From Parasporobacterium paucivorans DSM 15970 (GTDB lineage: Bacteria > Bacillota > Clostridia > Lachnospirales > Lachnospiraceae): a stretch of 64,000 nt of DNA. This document shows, piece by piece, positions 54,228 to 62,577 of the stretch; position 1 is the stretch's first letter, and the number at the start of each line of letters is the position of its first letter. A program made the position numbers and the translations under genes. The notes beneath the pieces were generated by a model, which did not search any database, was not told the DNA's origin, and saw only the letters and a program-made list of their open reading frames with translations. The DNA is taken from contig NZ_FQYT01000006.1 of assembly GCF_900141895.1 (NCBI RefSeq), positions 1 through 64,000 of the forward strand. The letters run 5' to 3'.

Positions 54228-54806
54228 ATGATGACAAAGAATATTATGATTGTTGGTGTGGGCGGACAGGGCACACTGCTGACGAGCCGGATCCTTGGCG
54301 GAATTACCCTTAAGGCCGGATACGATGTAAAACTGTCTGAAGTGCATGGCATGGCCCAGAGAGGCGGCAGTGTTGTTACTTTTGTACGATATGGCGAAAA
54401 AGTTTATGAACCAATCGTGGAAGAAGGACAGGCAGATGTGCTGATTGCGTTTGAAAGACTGGAAGCATTAAGATATGCGCATTACCTGAAAAAAGACGGA
54501 GTGATTATCCTGAATGACCAGCGGATTGATCCGATTACCGTGGTCACCGGAGCAAGGGAATATCCGGAAGGTATTGTTGAAACTCTCAAGAAAAAATACA
54601 AGGTTCTGGCGGCAGATGCGTTGGAAGAGTCCAAAAAACTTGGAAATACAAAGGTTTTCAATATTATCATACTGGGACTGGCTGCAAGGTTTATGGACTT
54701 CAAGAAAGAGGACTGGCTTCAGGTGATTGAGGAAATGGTACCCAAAAAGACTGTGGAAATAAATAAGAAAGCATTTGAAACCGGGTATTCGGGACTTCAA
54801 TTGTAA
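54228..54806 (+). CDS. iorB: Indolepyruvate ferredoxin oxidoreductase, beta subunit
   Basis: The 192 residues form the gamma-type domain of 2-oxoacid:ferredoxin oxidoreductases: IMIVGVGGQGTLLTSRILGG and SEVHGMAQRGGSVVTFVRYG. It binds the CoA/thiamine site region with IorA. The ATG at 54228 lies one base after the iorA stop, so the two are coupled. Confidence 0.95.
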   Translation: MMTKNIMIVGVGGQGTLLTSRILGGITLKAGYDVKLSEVHGMAQRGGSVVTFVRYGEKVYEPIVEEGQADVLIAFERLEALRYAHYLKKDGVIILNDQRIDPITVVTGAREYPEGIVETLKKKYKVLAADALEESKKLGNTKVFNIIILGLAARFMDFKKEDWLQVIEEMVPKKTVEINKKAFETGYSGLQL

Positions 54807-54824
54807 TAGAACCGGAGGCATATC

Positions 54825-56123
54825 ATGATTTGGAATGAAACGAAAGAATGCATGAGCAGAGACCAGATGTATACGCTGCAGAGTGAACGTCTTAAAAAGA
54901 TGGTGAAAAGAGTCTACCATAATGTTGAATTTTACAGAAAAAAAATGCAGGAAATGGGGATAGAGCCAGGTGACGTCAAAGGCCTGGAAGATCTCAGAAA
55001 ACTGCCATTTACGAACAAAAACGATTTGAGGGATAATTATCCTTTTGGCTTGTTTGCCGTACCTCAATCCGAAGTGGTCCGCCTGCACGCATCGAGCGGA
55101 ACGACCGGAAAAGCTACAGTTGTTGGATATACCAGAAGGGATATTGAAATCTGGCAGGAATGTGTGGCAAGGGTTATTGCCATGGCTGGTGTTACCAAAA
55201 AGGATATAATACAGATTTCATATGGATACGGGCTTTTTACAGGAGGCCTCGGTATGCACTATGGAGCCGAAAACCTTGGAGCAACCGTGGTTCCTATCTC
55301 CACCGGCAATACAAAAAAACAGATTACCATGATGCAGGATTTTGGAGTGACCTGTATGGCCTGTACACCATCCTATCTTCTGCACATTGCAGAAGCTTTG
55401 GAAGATGAAGGTGCTATCGGCAAGATCAAGCTGAAGTCTGCTATTTTAGGCGGGGAGCCTTGGACGGAAAATATGCGTAAAGAGATTGAACAGAAGCTCA
55501 ATATCAAAGCGCATGATATCTATGGACTGAGTGAGATTATGGGACCGGGTGTTGCCGCGGATTGTGAGTTCCACAGTGGAATGCACGTATACGAAGACCA
55601 TTTTATTCCGGAGATAATATCCCCTGAAACTCTGGAGCCCCTTGCCCCGGGAGAAACAGGAGAATTGGTATTCACCTCCATGACCAAGGAAGCCCTTCCA
55701 CTGCTCAGATACCGCACAAAGGACCTGACAAGCATCACTTACGATAAATGCGAATGCGGGAGGACCCTTGCCCGTCTCTCCAGATTTAAAGGGCGTTCAG
55801 ATGATATGCTGATTATCCGCGGAGTCAATGTGTTCCCATCTCAGGTTGAAACAGCCCTTCTGGAGATGGCGGAGACGAGTCCTCACTATCTTATGATTGT
55901 TGACAGGATTGACAATTGGGATTCCCTGGAGGTCTGGGTAGAGGTGGAGGAGAGATTCTTTTCAGATGAAATCAAGAATCTGGAAGGTCTGACAAAACGG
56001 ATTGCCCACACTCTGCAGCAGGCATTGGGACTTGCGGTAAAGGTTAAGCTTGTGGAACCGAAAACACTCGAAAGAAGTGAAGGCAAGGCAAAACACGTTA
56101 TAGACAAGAGAAAACTTATATAG
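54825..56123 (+). CDS. paaK: Phenylacetate-CoA ligase family protein
   Basis: The 432 residues contain the adenylate-forming P-loop [29 protein letters not shown], and [14 protein letters not shown], then YRTKDLT and [20 protein letters not shown]. It links aryl acetates to CoA with ATP, or run in reverse makes ATP from aryl-acetyl-CoA made by IorAB. The latter gives energy yield in amino-acid fermentation; direction is inferred. It lies 18 bases after iorB. Confidence 0.92.
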   Translation: MIWNETKECMSRDQMYTLQSERLKKMVKRVYHNVEFYRKKMQEMGIEPGDVKGLEDLRKLPFTNKNDLRDNYPFGLFAVPQSEVVRLHASSGTTGKATVVGYTRRDIEIWQECVARVIAMAGVTKKDIIQISYGYGLFTGGLGMHYGAENLGATVVPISTGNTKKQITMMQDFGVTCMACTPSYLLHIAEALEDEGAIGKIKLKSAILGGEPWTENMRKEIEQKLNIKAHDIYGLSEIMGPGVAADCEFHSGMHVYEDHFIPEIISPETLEPLAPGETGELVFTSMTKEALPLLRYRTKDLTSITYDKCECGRTLARLSRFKGRSDDMLIIRGVNVFPSQVETALLEMAETSPHYLMIVDRIDNWDSLEVWVEVEERFFSDEIKNLEGLTKRIAHTLQQALGLAVKVKLVEPKTLERSEGKAKHVIDKRKLI

Positions 56124-56139
56124 CGGGAGGAGAAGGAAA

Positions 56140-56574
56140 ATGTGTATTAAACAATTAGCCGTATTCATGGAAAACAGAGAAGGCAGACTGGACAATGTCA
56201 TTAAGACCCTTCATGAAAACCAGGTAGATATCATATCCTTCAGCCTGGCGGATACCACAGAGTATGGAATGCTCCGGATGGTAGTATCAGATCCGGAAAA
56301 AGCGAGACTTGTCCTTAAAGAAAATGGATTTTCCTCCATGCTTACAGATGTTCTTGCGGTCAAGATGAGCGACTATTTCAGAGATCTGAACAAACTGCTG
56401 GAAGCGGTTTCAGGTGCCGGACTTAATATTGAATATATGTATGTTTTATCCACGGTTAAGGGTGGCTCAGCTATTATAACCAAGTTCTCGGATGCACAAA
56501 AGGCGTTGCAGATTCTGGATTCGAATAATATTACAGTATATACTTTTGAGGAAATAATGAACCTTGGAAAATAG
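56140..56574 (+). CDS. Tandem ACT-domain protein
   Basis: The 144 residues hold two ACT-like units: IKQLAVFMENREGRLDNVIK, and later LLEAVSGAGLNIEYMYVLST. ACT domains bind amino acids, and this one follows paaK in many anaerobe iorAB-paaK operons. It probably senses an aromatic amino acid or related ligand. The start follows GGGAGGAGAAGG. Confidence 0.88.
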   Translation: MCIKQLAVFMENREGRLDNVIKTLHENQVDIISFSLADTTEYGMLRMVVSDPEKARLVLKENGFSSMLTDVLAVKMSDYFRDLNKLLEAVSGAGLNIEYMYVLSTVKGGSAIITKFSDAQKALQILDSNNITVYTFEEIMNLGK

Positions 56575-56601
56575 AGATTGATTTATTGACAAAAACCGTT
56601 A

Positions 56602-56607
56602 TATAAT
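56602..56607 (+). promoter_or_regulatory. -10 element before the manganese riboswitch
   Basis: TATAAT at 56602-56607 sits just before the riboswitch. TTGATT at 56578, 18 bases upstream, could be the -35; the better-looking TTGACA at 56586 is too close (10 bases). Confidence 0.5.
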
Positions 56608-56617
56608 ACTAAGGTTA

Positions 56618-56711
56618 ATAAAAGGGAGTAGCATGCGTTAAATACGCTAATTATTCGTCAATACGGAGAAATCCCGGATAATTATTAAATTGCCAGACTT
56701 TTAGACTGTAA
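56618..56711 (+). ncRNA. yybP-ykoY manganese riboswitch
   Basis: The leader has AAAGGGAGTAGC, a small GCG-TTAAATA-CGC helix, TAATTAT pairing with ATAATTA around CGTCAATACGG and CCCGG, and closes with TTGCCAGACTTTT, which pairs back to AAAAGG. These are the conserved blocks of the yybP-ykoY family (L. lactis has GGGGAGTAGC, CGTCAATTCG and AGCAAGACCTTT). The region 56575-56841 has no gene. The downstream gene is a P-type cation ATPase, a classic target, so Mn2+ should switch it on. Confidence 0.82.
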
Positions 56712-56750
56712 AAAGAAAAACTAAAGGTCTTTAGATTAGCATGCCGGATT

Positions 56751-56785
56751 GGGGACAGCCCCGTATAATGGCTGTCCCCTTTTTT
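56751..56785 (+). terminator. Riboswitch terminator
   Basis: GGGGACAGCC pairs perfectly with GGCTGTCCCC around nine bases, followed by six T. A competing helix (AGACTTTTAG with CTAAAGGTCT) lies between aptamer and terminator. Confidence 0.88.
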
Positions 56786-56841
56786 ATTATTTACAAATAA
56801 ATAATGGCAGGCATGTAATCAGGACAAGGAAGGAGCTAATT

Positions 56842-59499
56842 ATGTTTTACAATCAGGAAATCGAAGAAGTAATACAGCAGCAGCAGACAGACGCTGCGAA
56901 GGGCCTGAGTAACGCTGAAGTACAGACTAGAAAAGAAAAGTACGGACCCAACAAGCTTGAGGAAGGCAAGAAAAAAAGCCTTGTCGTACTTTTTCTACAA
57001 CAGCTGAACGATCCGCTTATTTTCATCCTGATTATCGCTGCAATTGTTTCGGGTATACTGGGAGAGCTGAATGATACAATTATTATTGCCCTCGTAGTAA
57101 TATTAAATGCGATACTCGGCTTGTCACAGGAAGCAAAGGCGGAAAAAGCCATGGAAGCTCTCCAGAAACTCACATCTCCAAAAGCTTACGTCGTCCGGGA
57201 TGGGGAGACAGTAGAAGTGGATTCTGTTGAAATCGTACCCGGCGATATTGTTGTGCTCGACGCCGGAAGATATATTCCCTGCGATATAAGGCTTATAGAA
57301 AGCATCAATATGCAGGTGGAAGAATCTGCACTTACTGGGGAATCTGTTCCTGTCCACAAAAACGCAAAGCTCGTAATCAGTGATGAGAATATACCTCTGG
57401 GCGACAAAAAGAATATGGCGTTTTCTTCCACTCTGGTAACAAGCGGAAGAGGTATGGGTGTTGCGATTGCCATCGGTATGGAGACGGAAATTGGACATAT
57501 AGCAAATATGTTGAAGCAGCCGGATCAAAAGACTCCCCTGCAGAAAAAACTTGCCGATATTGGAAAAATTCTTGGATTCATTGCTCTTGGGGTCTGCCTT
57601 GCCATGTTCCTGATTGCTGTTTTCCAGCATAGGGATATATTCCAGATGTTTATGATAGCCATTTCGCTGGCAGTGGCTGCCATTCCGGAAGGAATGCCCG
57701 CCATCGTATCCATCGTTCTTGCAATCGGTGTGCAGAAAATGGTCAAGAAAAATGCAATCGTGCGCAAGCTTCCGTCTGTTGAGACACTCGGCGCCGTAAC
57801 GGTCATATGCTCCGATAAGACCGGTACGTTGACCCAGAATAAAATGACGGTTCGTAAATTCTATGTAAATAAAAAGGTTGTCGCCGCAGAGGAAATGGAC
57901 ATCAATGAAATGACCCAGCGTCTTCTGATAGAAAATCTGGTACTGTGCAGCGATGCGACTTCCAATAAGGAAGGAAGTACCGGAGATCCGACAGAAATAG
58001 CATTGATCAATATCGGCAATCACTATGATATCAGAAAAGAAGCACTGACTGCTGAACACCAGAGGATACATGAGGCTCCTTTCGATTCCGACAGAAAGCT
58101 CATGTCCACAATCAACCGTTATGGGGATAAATACTATGTAATGACCAAAGGAGCAACGGATAATCTGCTTCATAAATCCGTAAAGGCTCTTATCAATGGG
58201 GAAGTGGTTCCTATGACCGACGAAATCCGCAAGGATTTCAATGATGCGGCCGGAAAAATGTCCGATGATGCGCTCCGTGTCCTTGGAGCAGCGTGCAAGG
58301 AAACCATGGAGACAGACCTGGATATGGAACAGATGGAATCCGACTTGATTTTCCTCGGTCTGGTTGCAATGATCGATCCACCAAGGCTTGAAGTAAGGGA
58401 TTCTATTTCCACATGCAGGAATTCCGGCATTATTACGGTCATGATAACCGGAGACCATCAGAAAACAGCCTTTGCCATCGCTAAGGAGCTTGGAATTGCG
58501 GACAGGCCCGAACAGACGATGGCTGGTATGGAACTCGATAAATATTCCGATGAAGAGCTTGTAGAAAAAGTTAAAGATATCCGTGTATTTGCAAGGGTTT
58601 CTCCTGAACATAAGGTTAGAATCGTTACTGCATACAAAGGCGGCGGAAACATCGTATCCATGACCGGTGACGGAGTAAATGATGCTCCTTCTCTGAAAGC
58701 GGCAGATATTGGCGTTGCCATGGGCATAACGGGAACCGATGTGGCAAAGGGTGCTTCCGACCTTATCCTGACAGATGACAATTTCTCCACAATTGTGGCG
58801 GCCGTCGAAGAAGGGCGTAATATTTATGCCAATATCAAAAAATCGGTTATGTTCCTTCTTTCCTGTAACATTGGTGAGATCGTATCCCTTTTCTTTGCGG
58901 TACTGCTTGGATGGGCAACTCCGCTGCAGTCTATTCACCTTCTGTGGGTGAACCTGATTACAGACAGCTTCCCCGCTCTTTCTTTAGGCGCGGACCCAAG
59001 CGACCCGACCATCATGAAAGAGAAGCCGAGAAGTTCAAAGGAAAGCCTTTTCAGCGGCAGAGGTGCATTCCTTGTGATAAATGGTGTAGTTATAGGATTT
59101 ATCACACTGGCGGCGTTCTGTATTGGCGGCATGGAATACACCGGTGTGTGGAACCTTTCAGTTCTGCATGAAGGAAACATGACGGAGGATGTGCTGAGGC
59201 ACGCCCAGACCATGGCATTCGTTGTGCTGAGTGTTTCCCAGTTATTCCATGCTCTGAACCTGAGAAGCGAAAAGAGAAGTATCTTCCAGGTAGGGCTGTT
59301 CACCAACAAGTGGCTGGCGCTGTCCATTGTTGCAGGCATACTGATTCAGCTGATAATCATTTCTGTACCGGCTCTGGCAGCTGTGTTTGAGGTGCATGCA
59401 CTGAGTGTGGCGGACTGGGCGCTGGTTATCGGCCTTTCCCTGGTTCCTCTGATTCTTAACGAAATTGCAAAACTCATAAGAAGAATGAGAAGTAAATAA
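56842..59499 (+). CDS. P-type cation-transporting ATPase (Ca2+/Mn2+ type)
   Basis: The ATG at 56842 follows AAGGAAGGAGC. The 885 residues carry LTGES, PEGMPAIVSIVLAIG in the fourth membrane helix, the phosphorylated D325 in DKTGTLT, KGATD, and TGDGVNDAPSLKAADIG. There are about ten membrane segments. It is of the PMCA/SERCA-like subfamily, whose bacterial members export calcium or manganese. The manganese riboswitch upstream argues for Mn2+ efflux. It appears monocistronic. Confidence 0.93.
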   Translation: MFYNQEIEEVIQQQQTDAAKGLSNAEVQTRKEKYGPNKLEEGKKKSLVVLFLQQLNDPLIFILIIAAIVSGILGELNDTIIIALVVILNAILGLSQEAKAEKAMEALQKLTSPKAYVVRDGETVEVDSVEIVPGDIVVLDAGRYIPCDIRLIESINMQVEESALTGESVPVHKNAKLVISDENIPLGDKKNMAFSSTLVTSGRGMGVAIAIGMETEIGHIANMLKQPDQKTPLQKKLADIGKILGFIALGVCLAMFLIAVFQHRDIFQMFMIAISLAVAAIPEGMPAIVSIVLAIGVQKMVKKNAIVRKLPSVETLGAVTVICSDKTGTLTQNKMTVRKFYVNKKVVAAEEMDINEMTQRLLIENLVLCSDATSNKEGSTGDPTEIALINIGNHYDIRKEALTAEHQRIHEAPFDSDRKLMSTINRYGDKYYVMTKGATDNLLHKSVKALINGEVVPMTDEIRKDFNDAAGKMSDDALRVLGAACKETMETDLDMEQMESDLIFLGLVAMIDPPRLEVRDSISTCRNSGIITVMITGDHQKTAFAIAKELGIADRPEQTMAGMELDKYSDEELVEKVKDIRVFARVSPEHKVRIVTAYKGGGNIVSMTGDGVNDAPSLKAADIGVAMGITGTDVAKGASDLILTDDNFSTIVAAVEEGRNIYANIKKSVMFLLSCNIGEIVSLFFAVLLGWATPLQSIHLLWVNLITDSFPALSLGADPSDPTIMKEKPRSSKESLFSGRGAFLVINGVVIGFITLAAFCIGGMEYTGVWNLSVLHEGNMTEDVLRHAQTMAFVVLSVSQLFHALNLRSEKRSIFQVGLFTNKWLALSIVAGILIQLIIISVPALAAVFEVHALSVADWALVIGLSLVPLILNEIAKLIRRMRSK

Positions 59500-59508
59500 T
59501 AAATCATA

Positions 59509-59564
59509 TTGACAAACCTCCGGATATCGGGTATTATGATATTAAGGTAATGATAATCATTATC
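59509..59564 (+). promoter_or_regulatory. feo promoter and Fur box
   Basis: TTGACA (59509-59514), 17 bases, TATTAT (59532-59537). GGTAATGATAATCATTATC (59546-59564) matches the 19-bp Fur consensus at 18 positions and lies just downstream of the expected transcription start, where bound Fur-Fe would block the operon. Confidence 0.88.
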
Positions 59565-59603
59565 AATACCAAAACTGATAGCTTGAAATATGGAGGGAAA
59601 TAT

Positions 59604-59822
59604 ATGACATTAAAAGATTTAAAGCCTGGAGAAAAAGGCATTATTTCCTATATCGGCCATCAGGGACCTTTTCGAAGAAGAATCATGGATATGGGCCTGA
59701 CGCCGGGAACATCCGTGAAAGTCATAAAGATGGCGCCTTTGGGAGATCCCATTGAGATCAACATACGCGGGTACGGGTTAAGCCTTAGAAAACAGGAAGC
59801 GGAAAATATTCTAATTGTATAG
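59604..59822 (+). CDS. feoA: Ferrous iron transport protein A
   Basis: The ATG at 59604 follows TGGAGGGA; a longer in-frame start falls in the Fur box. The 72 residues form an SH3-like FeoA domain (MTLKDLKPGEKGIISYIG, RRIMDMGLTPGTSVKVI, IEINIRGYGLSLRKQEAENI). FeoA assists the FeoB transporter. A terminator separates it from feoB. Confidence 0.93.
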   Translation: MTLKDLKPGEKGIISYIGHQGPFRRRIMDMGLTPGTSVKVIKMAPLGDPIEINIRGYGLSLRKQEAENILIV

Positions 59823-59849
59823 AGATGCTTTGTAAAGTATAAGTAATAA

Positions 59850-59890
59850 CAGACTGGGACCCGGCGTATGCCGGCCCAGTCTGTTTCTTT
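59850..59890 (+). terminator. Terminator between feoA and feoB
   Basis: CAGACTGGG-CCGGC pairs with GCCGG-CCCAGTCTG around GTAT, followed by TTTCTTT. It should lower feoB expression relative to feoA. Confidence 0.75.
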
Positions 59891-59920
59891 ATCCGAAAAT
59901 TATGCTTACAGGAGGAAATA

Positions 59921-61927
59921 ATGGCCATAACAATTGCATTAGCTGGAAATCCGAACAGTGGAAAGACAACGCTGTTCAATGAATTGACCGGTTCAAAACA
60001 GCACGTAGGCAACTGGCCGGGTGTTACTGTTGATAAAAAAGAGGGGAAATACAAAAAGGATGAAAATGTACTCATACTGGATCTTCCCGGCACCTATTCC
60101 CTTTCACCCTATTCGGCGGAAGAAATAATTGCAAGAGATTATTTGCTTAAAGAAAAGCCGGATGCAGTAATTAATATTATAGACGGATCAAATATTGAAA
60201 GAAATCTTTATCTGACGTTACAGATTGCGGAAACCAAAATACCGATGCTGGTAGCCGTAAATATGATGGATGAGGTCAGGGCAAATGGGGACAGGATAGA
60301 TTTTGCCCGGTTGTATGAAGAAACTGGAATCCGTTTCCTGCCTATTGTGGCACGCAGCTACGAGGGCGTGGATGAACTGATGAAAGAAGCCCTGAAAATT
60401 GCCGGGGAACAAAAAAAAGTGGCCGATTTGCCGGTACTGGATGAAACAATCAAAGAGGCAGCGGACAGATTGACCCAGGTGCTTGGCCTGCAGGATGATG
60501 AGAGCCGGCTGTGGAAGGTCCTGAAGGTCCTGGAAGGTGATAAGGAGGCCCTCGGAGAACTGTCGAGGGAGCAGATCGTTCAGGCGAAAAATATTATAGA
60601 AGAAACTGAAAATAAAGTCGGGACAGATATGGAAGCCAGACTGGCGGACCTGCATTACAAATATATCGGGTATTTGGCTGCAAGTGCAGTCACAAAAAAA
60701 AGAGAAGAGCATGCTGAAACCAGGTCCCAGAGAATAGATAAGGTGCTGACAAACAAATATCTGGCTCTGCCGGTTTTTGCGGTAATTATGTACCTGCTTT
60801 TTGCCATTACTTTCAGTGAAAACTTTCTGTTTATTCACGGACTTCCAAGTCCGGGAATCTGGATGTCGGGGCTGGTGGAAACTGCCTGGACGTCCCTAAC
60901 GGCCTTAATATCTTCGGGACTTGGAGCTGCAGGAGCTTCTGCCTGGGTGTTTTCCCTGGTGATTGACGGTATAATGGCGGGTATCGGTGCTGTGGCAGGA
61001 TTTCTGCCCCTGGTTCTGGTCTTGTTTGTACTGTTGTCATTTCTGGAAGACAGTGGATATATGTCCAGAGTTGCGTTTGTAATGGATCGGATATTCAGAA
61101 AGCTCGGTCTTTCCGGCAGATCCTTTATTCCCCTGTTGATGGGATTTGGGTGTTCGGTGCCGGCAATCATGGCTACGAGGACGCTGGAAAGTGAGAGAGA
61201 CCGCAGAATAACCATGATGATAATTCCATTTATGTCTTGCGGTGCGAAACTGCCTGTGTATGCAATGTTTGCAGCCATGCTGTTTGAAGGGTATAATAAG
61301 ACATTGATAGTTTTCAGCATGTACATCCTTGGACTTATAGTTGCGGTTATAAGTGCCACCATTTTGGATAAATTCTTCTTCAAAACAGGAGAATCCAATT
61401 TTATTATGGAGATGCCCCAGTACAGACTGCCGACTCTGAAGAGCATAGGCATCCATGCCTGGGATAAGATAAAAGATTTTGCGATAAAAGCTGGAACTGT
61501 GATTTTTGTTTCTACAGTATTTATCTGGATCCTGGCTAATTTCAACTTCTCAGGTATGTGTGACATGGAAGACAGTTTCCTGGCGTCCATCGGGAATGTC
61601 ATCAGAATAGTCTTCATTCCGCTGGGATTTGGAGACTGGAGGGCAGCCGTAGGCATAATCACCGGGTGGATTGCAAAGGAAAATATCGTGGCAACCCTTG
61701 GACAGCTGCTGGGTTCACAGCAAGAGATGAAAAGCGTATTTACAATGGTTTCAGCATATGCCTACATGGCGTTCAACCTGTTGTGCATGCCTTGTTTTGC
61801 AGCGGTGGGAGCACTTAGAAAAGAGATGGGTTCCTGGAAGTGGACGCTGAGGGCAATAGCCTTTCAAATGATCACAGCCTACATTGTCGCACTGATAATA
61901 AATGTCGTCGGCAACCTGATATTTTGA
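59921..61927 (+). CDS. feoB: Ferrous iron transport protein B
   Basis: The 668 residues start with the G-protein domain: G1 GNPNSGKTT, G3 DLPGTYSLSPYS, G4 NMMDE. Then come a helical spacer and membrane segments with the FeoB core motifs GLSGRSFIPLLMGFGCSVPA and MSCGAKLPVYA. It imports Fe2+. Its length is near that of other Firmicute FeoB proteins. The start follows CAGGAGGAAA. Confidence 0.96.
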   Translation: MAITIALAGNPNSGKTTLFNELTGSKQHVGNWPGVTVDKKEGKYKKDENVLILDLPGTYSLSPYSAEEIIARDYLLKEKPDAVINIIDGSNIERNLYLTLQIAETKIPMLVAVNMMDEVRANGDRIDFARLYEETGIRFLPIVARSYEGVDELMKEALKIAGEQKKVADLPVLDETIKEAADRLTQVLGLQDDESRLWKVLKVLEGDKEALGELSREQIVQAKNIIEETENKVGTDMEARLADLHYKYIGYLAASAVTKKREEHAETRSQRIDKVLTNKYLALPVFAVIMYLLFAITFSENFLFIHGLPSPGIWMSGLVETAWTSLTALISSGLGAAGASAWVFSLVIDGIMAGIGAVAGFLPLVLVLFVLLSFLEDSGYMSRVAFVMDRIFRKLGLSGRSFIPLLMGFGCSVPAIMATRTLESERDRRITMMIIPFMSCGAKLPVYAMFAAMLFEGYNKTLIVFSMYILGLIVAVISATILDKFFFKTGESNFIMEMPQYRLPTLKSIGIHAWDKIKDFAIKAGTVIFVSTVFIWILANFNFSGMCDMEDSFLASIGNVIRIVFIPLGFGDWRAAVGIITGWIAKENIVATLGQLLGSQQEMKSVFTMVSAYAYMAFNLLCMPCFAAVGALRKEMGSWKWTLRAIAFQMITAYIVALIINVVGNLIF

Positions 61928-61949
61928 AGTAGTATAGAAAGGAAGAACT

Positions 61950-62111
61950 ATGATAGATTATATTGTGGCAGGGATAGTAGTATTGATTATTGCCCTTGCA
62001 TTCTGGCGTTATTTTAAGAGGCGTAAAAAAGGGGAAGGCGGTTGCGGCTGCAGCGGCTGTACCGGATGTTCCTCTTTCCCCACCTGCAATAAGGACGAGA
62101 AGAAAGAGTAA
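61950..62111 (+). CDS. FeoB-associated Cys-rich membrane protein
   Basis: The start follows AAAGGAAG, 22 bases after feoB. The 53 residues have one membrane helix (YIVAGIVVLIIALAFWRYF), a basic KRRKKGEGG and six Cys in GCGCSGCTGCSSFPTC before KDEKKE. This is the small protein often found behind feoB in Firmicutes. The Cys may bind iron on the cytosolic side; the function is not established. Confidence 0.88.
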   Translation: MIDYIVAGIVVLIIALAFWRYFKRRKKGEGGCGCSGCTGCSSFPTCNKDEKKE

Positions 62112-62128
62112 GTTAATGCGGAGGAATT

Positions 62129-62485
62129 ATGGCGTATACATATATCATAAAATGCAGGGATGACACTTATTATACAGGTATAGCAAAAGACATATATAAC
62201 AGGATGGAAGAACACTGGACGAAATCGAAAAAATGTGCAAAATATACAAGAGCAAAGGGAATAAAAAGCCTGGAAATACTATGGGAGTCAAAAAGCATAT
62301 CGGATGCTGCGAAACTGGAAACCCAGATAAAAAAGCTGACAAGATTGAAAAAAATTGAACTGATTATGAATCCGGATCGATTCGAAAAATATTTTGGTCA
62401 AAAGCTTGATTGCGCCAACTACTTCAACTGCCCCGGAATTACGTTGGAATACTGTCTGCAACAATGTCAAAATGTGCAAAAGTAA
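62129..62485 (+). CDS. GIY-YIG domain protein (YhbQ/UPF0213-like)
   Basis: The 118 residues start YTYIIKCRDDTYYTGIAKDI, followed by YNRMEEH, with WTKSKKCAKYTRAKG and the conserved KLETQIKKLTRLKKIELI. It is a stand-alone GIY-YIG nuclease-like domain with a Cys-rich end (LDCANYFNCPGITLEYCLQQC) not usual in the family. The substrate is unknown. The start follows CGGAGGAAT. Confidence 0.85.
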   Translation: MAYTYIIKCRDDTYYTGIAKDIYNRMEEHWTKSKKCAKYTRAKGIKSLEILWESKSISDAAKLETQIKKLTRLKKIELIMNPDRFEKYFGQKLDCANYFNCPGITLEYCLQQCQNVQK

Positions 62486-62517
62486 CAAATGCTGGTTCTG
62501 TGATATTTTTTGACATT
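62463..62517. promoter_or_regulatory. Inverted repeat flanking the pucR-like promoter
   Basis: AATGTCAAAA (62463-62472) and TTTTGACATT (62508-62517) are a perfect 10-bp inverted repeat 35 bases apart; the right arm covers the -35. It is a candidate operator, or the weak terminator of the GIY-YIG gene. Confidence 0.4.
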
Positions 62518-62538
62518 TTGTGCATGTTATACTATAAT
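62510..62538 (+). promoter_or_regulatory. Consensus promoter of the PucR-type regulator
   Basis: TTGACA (62510-62515), 17 bases, TATAAT (62533-62538): a full match to the housekeeping sigma consensus. Confidence 0.82.
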
Positions 62539-62577
62539 AATTAGCATATAAATAAAACGGAATGCAAGAGGTGTCAT

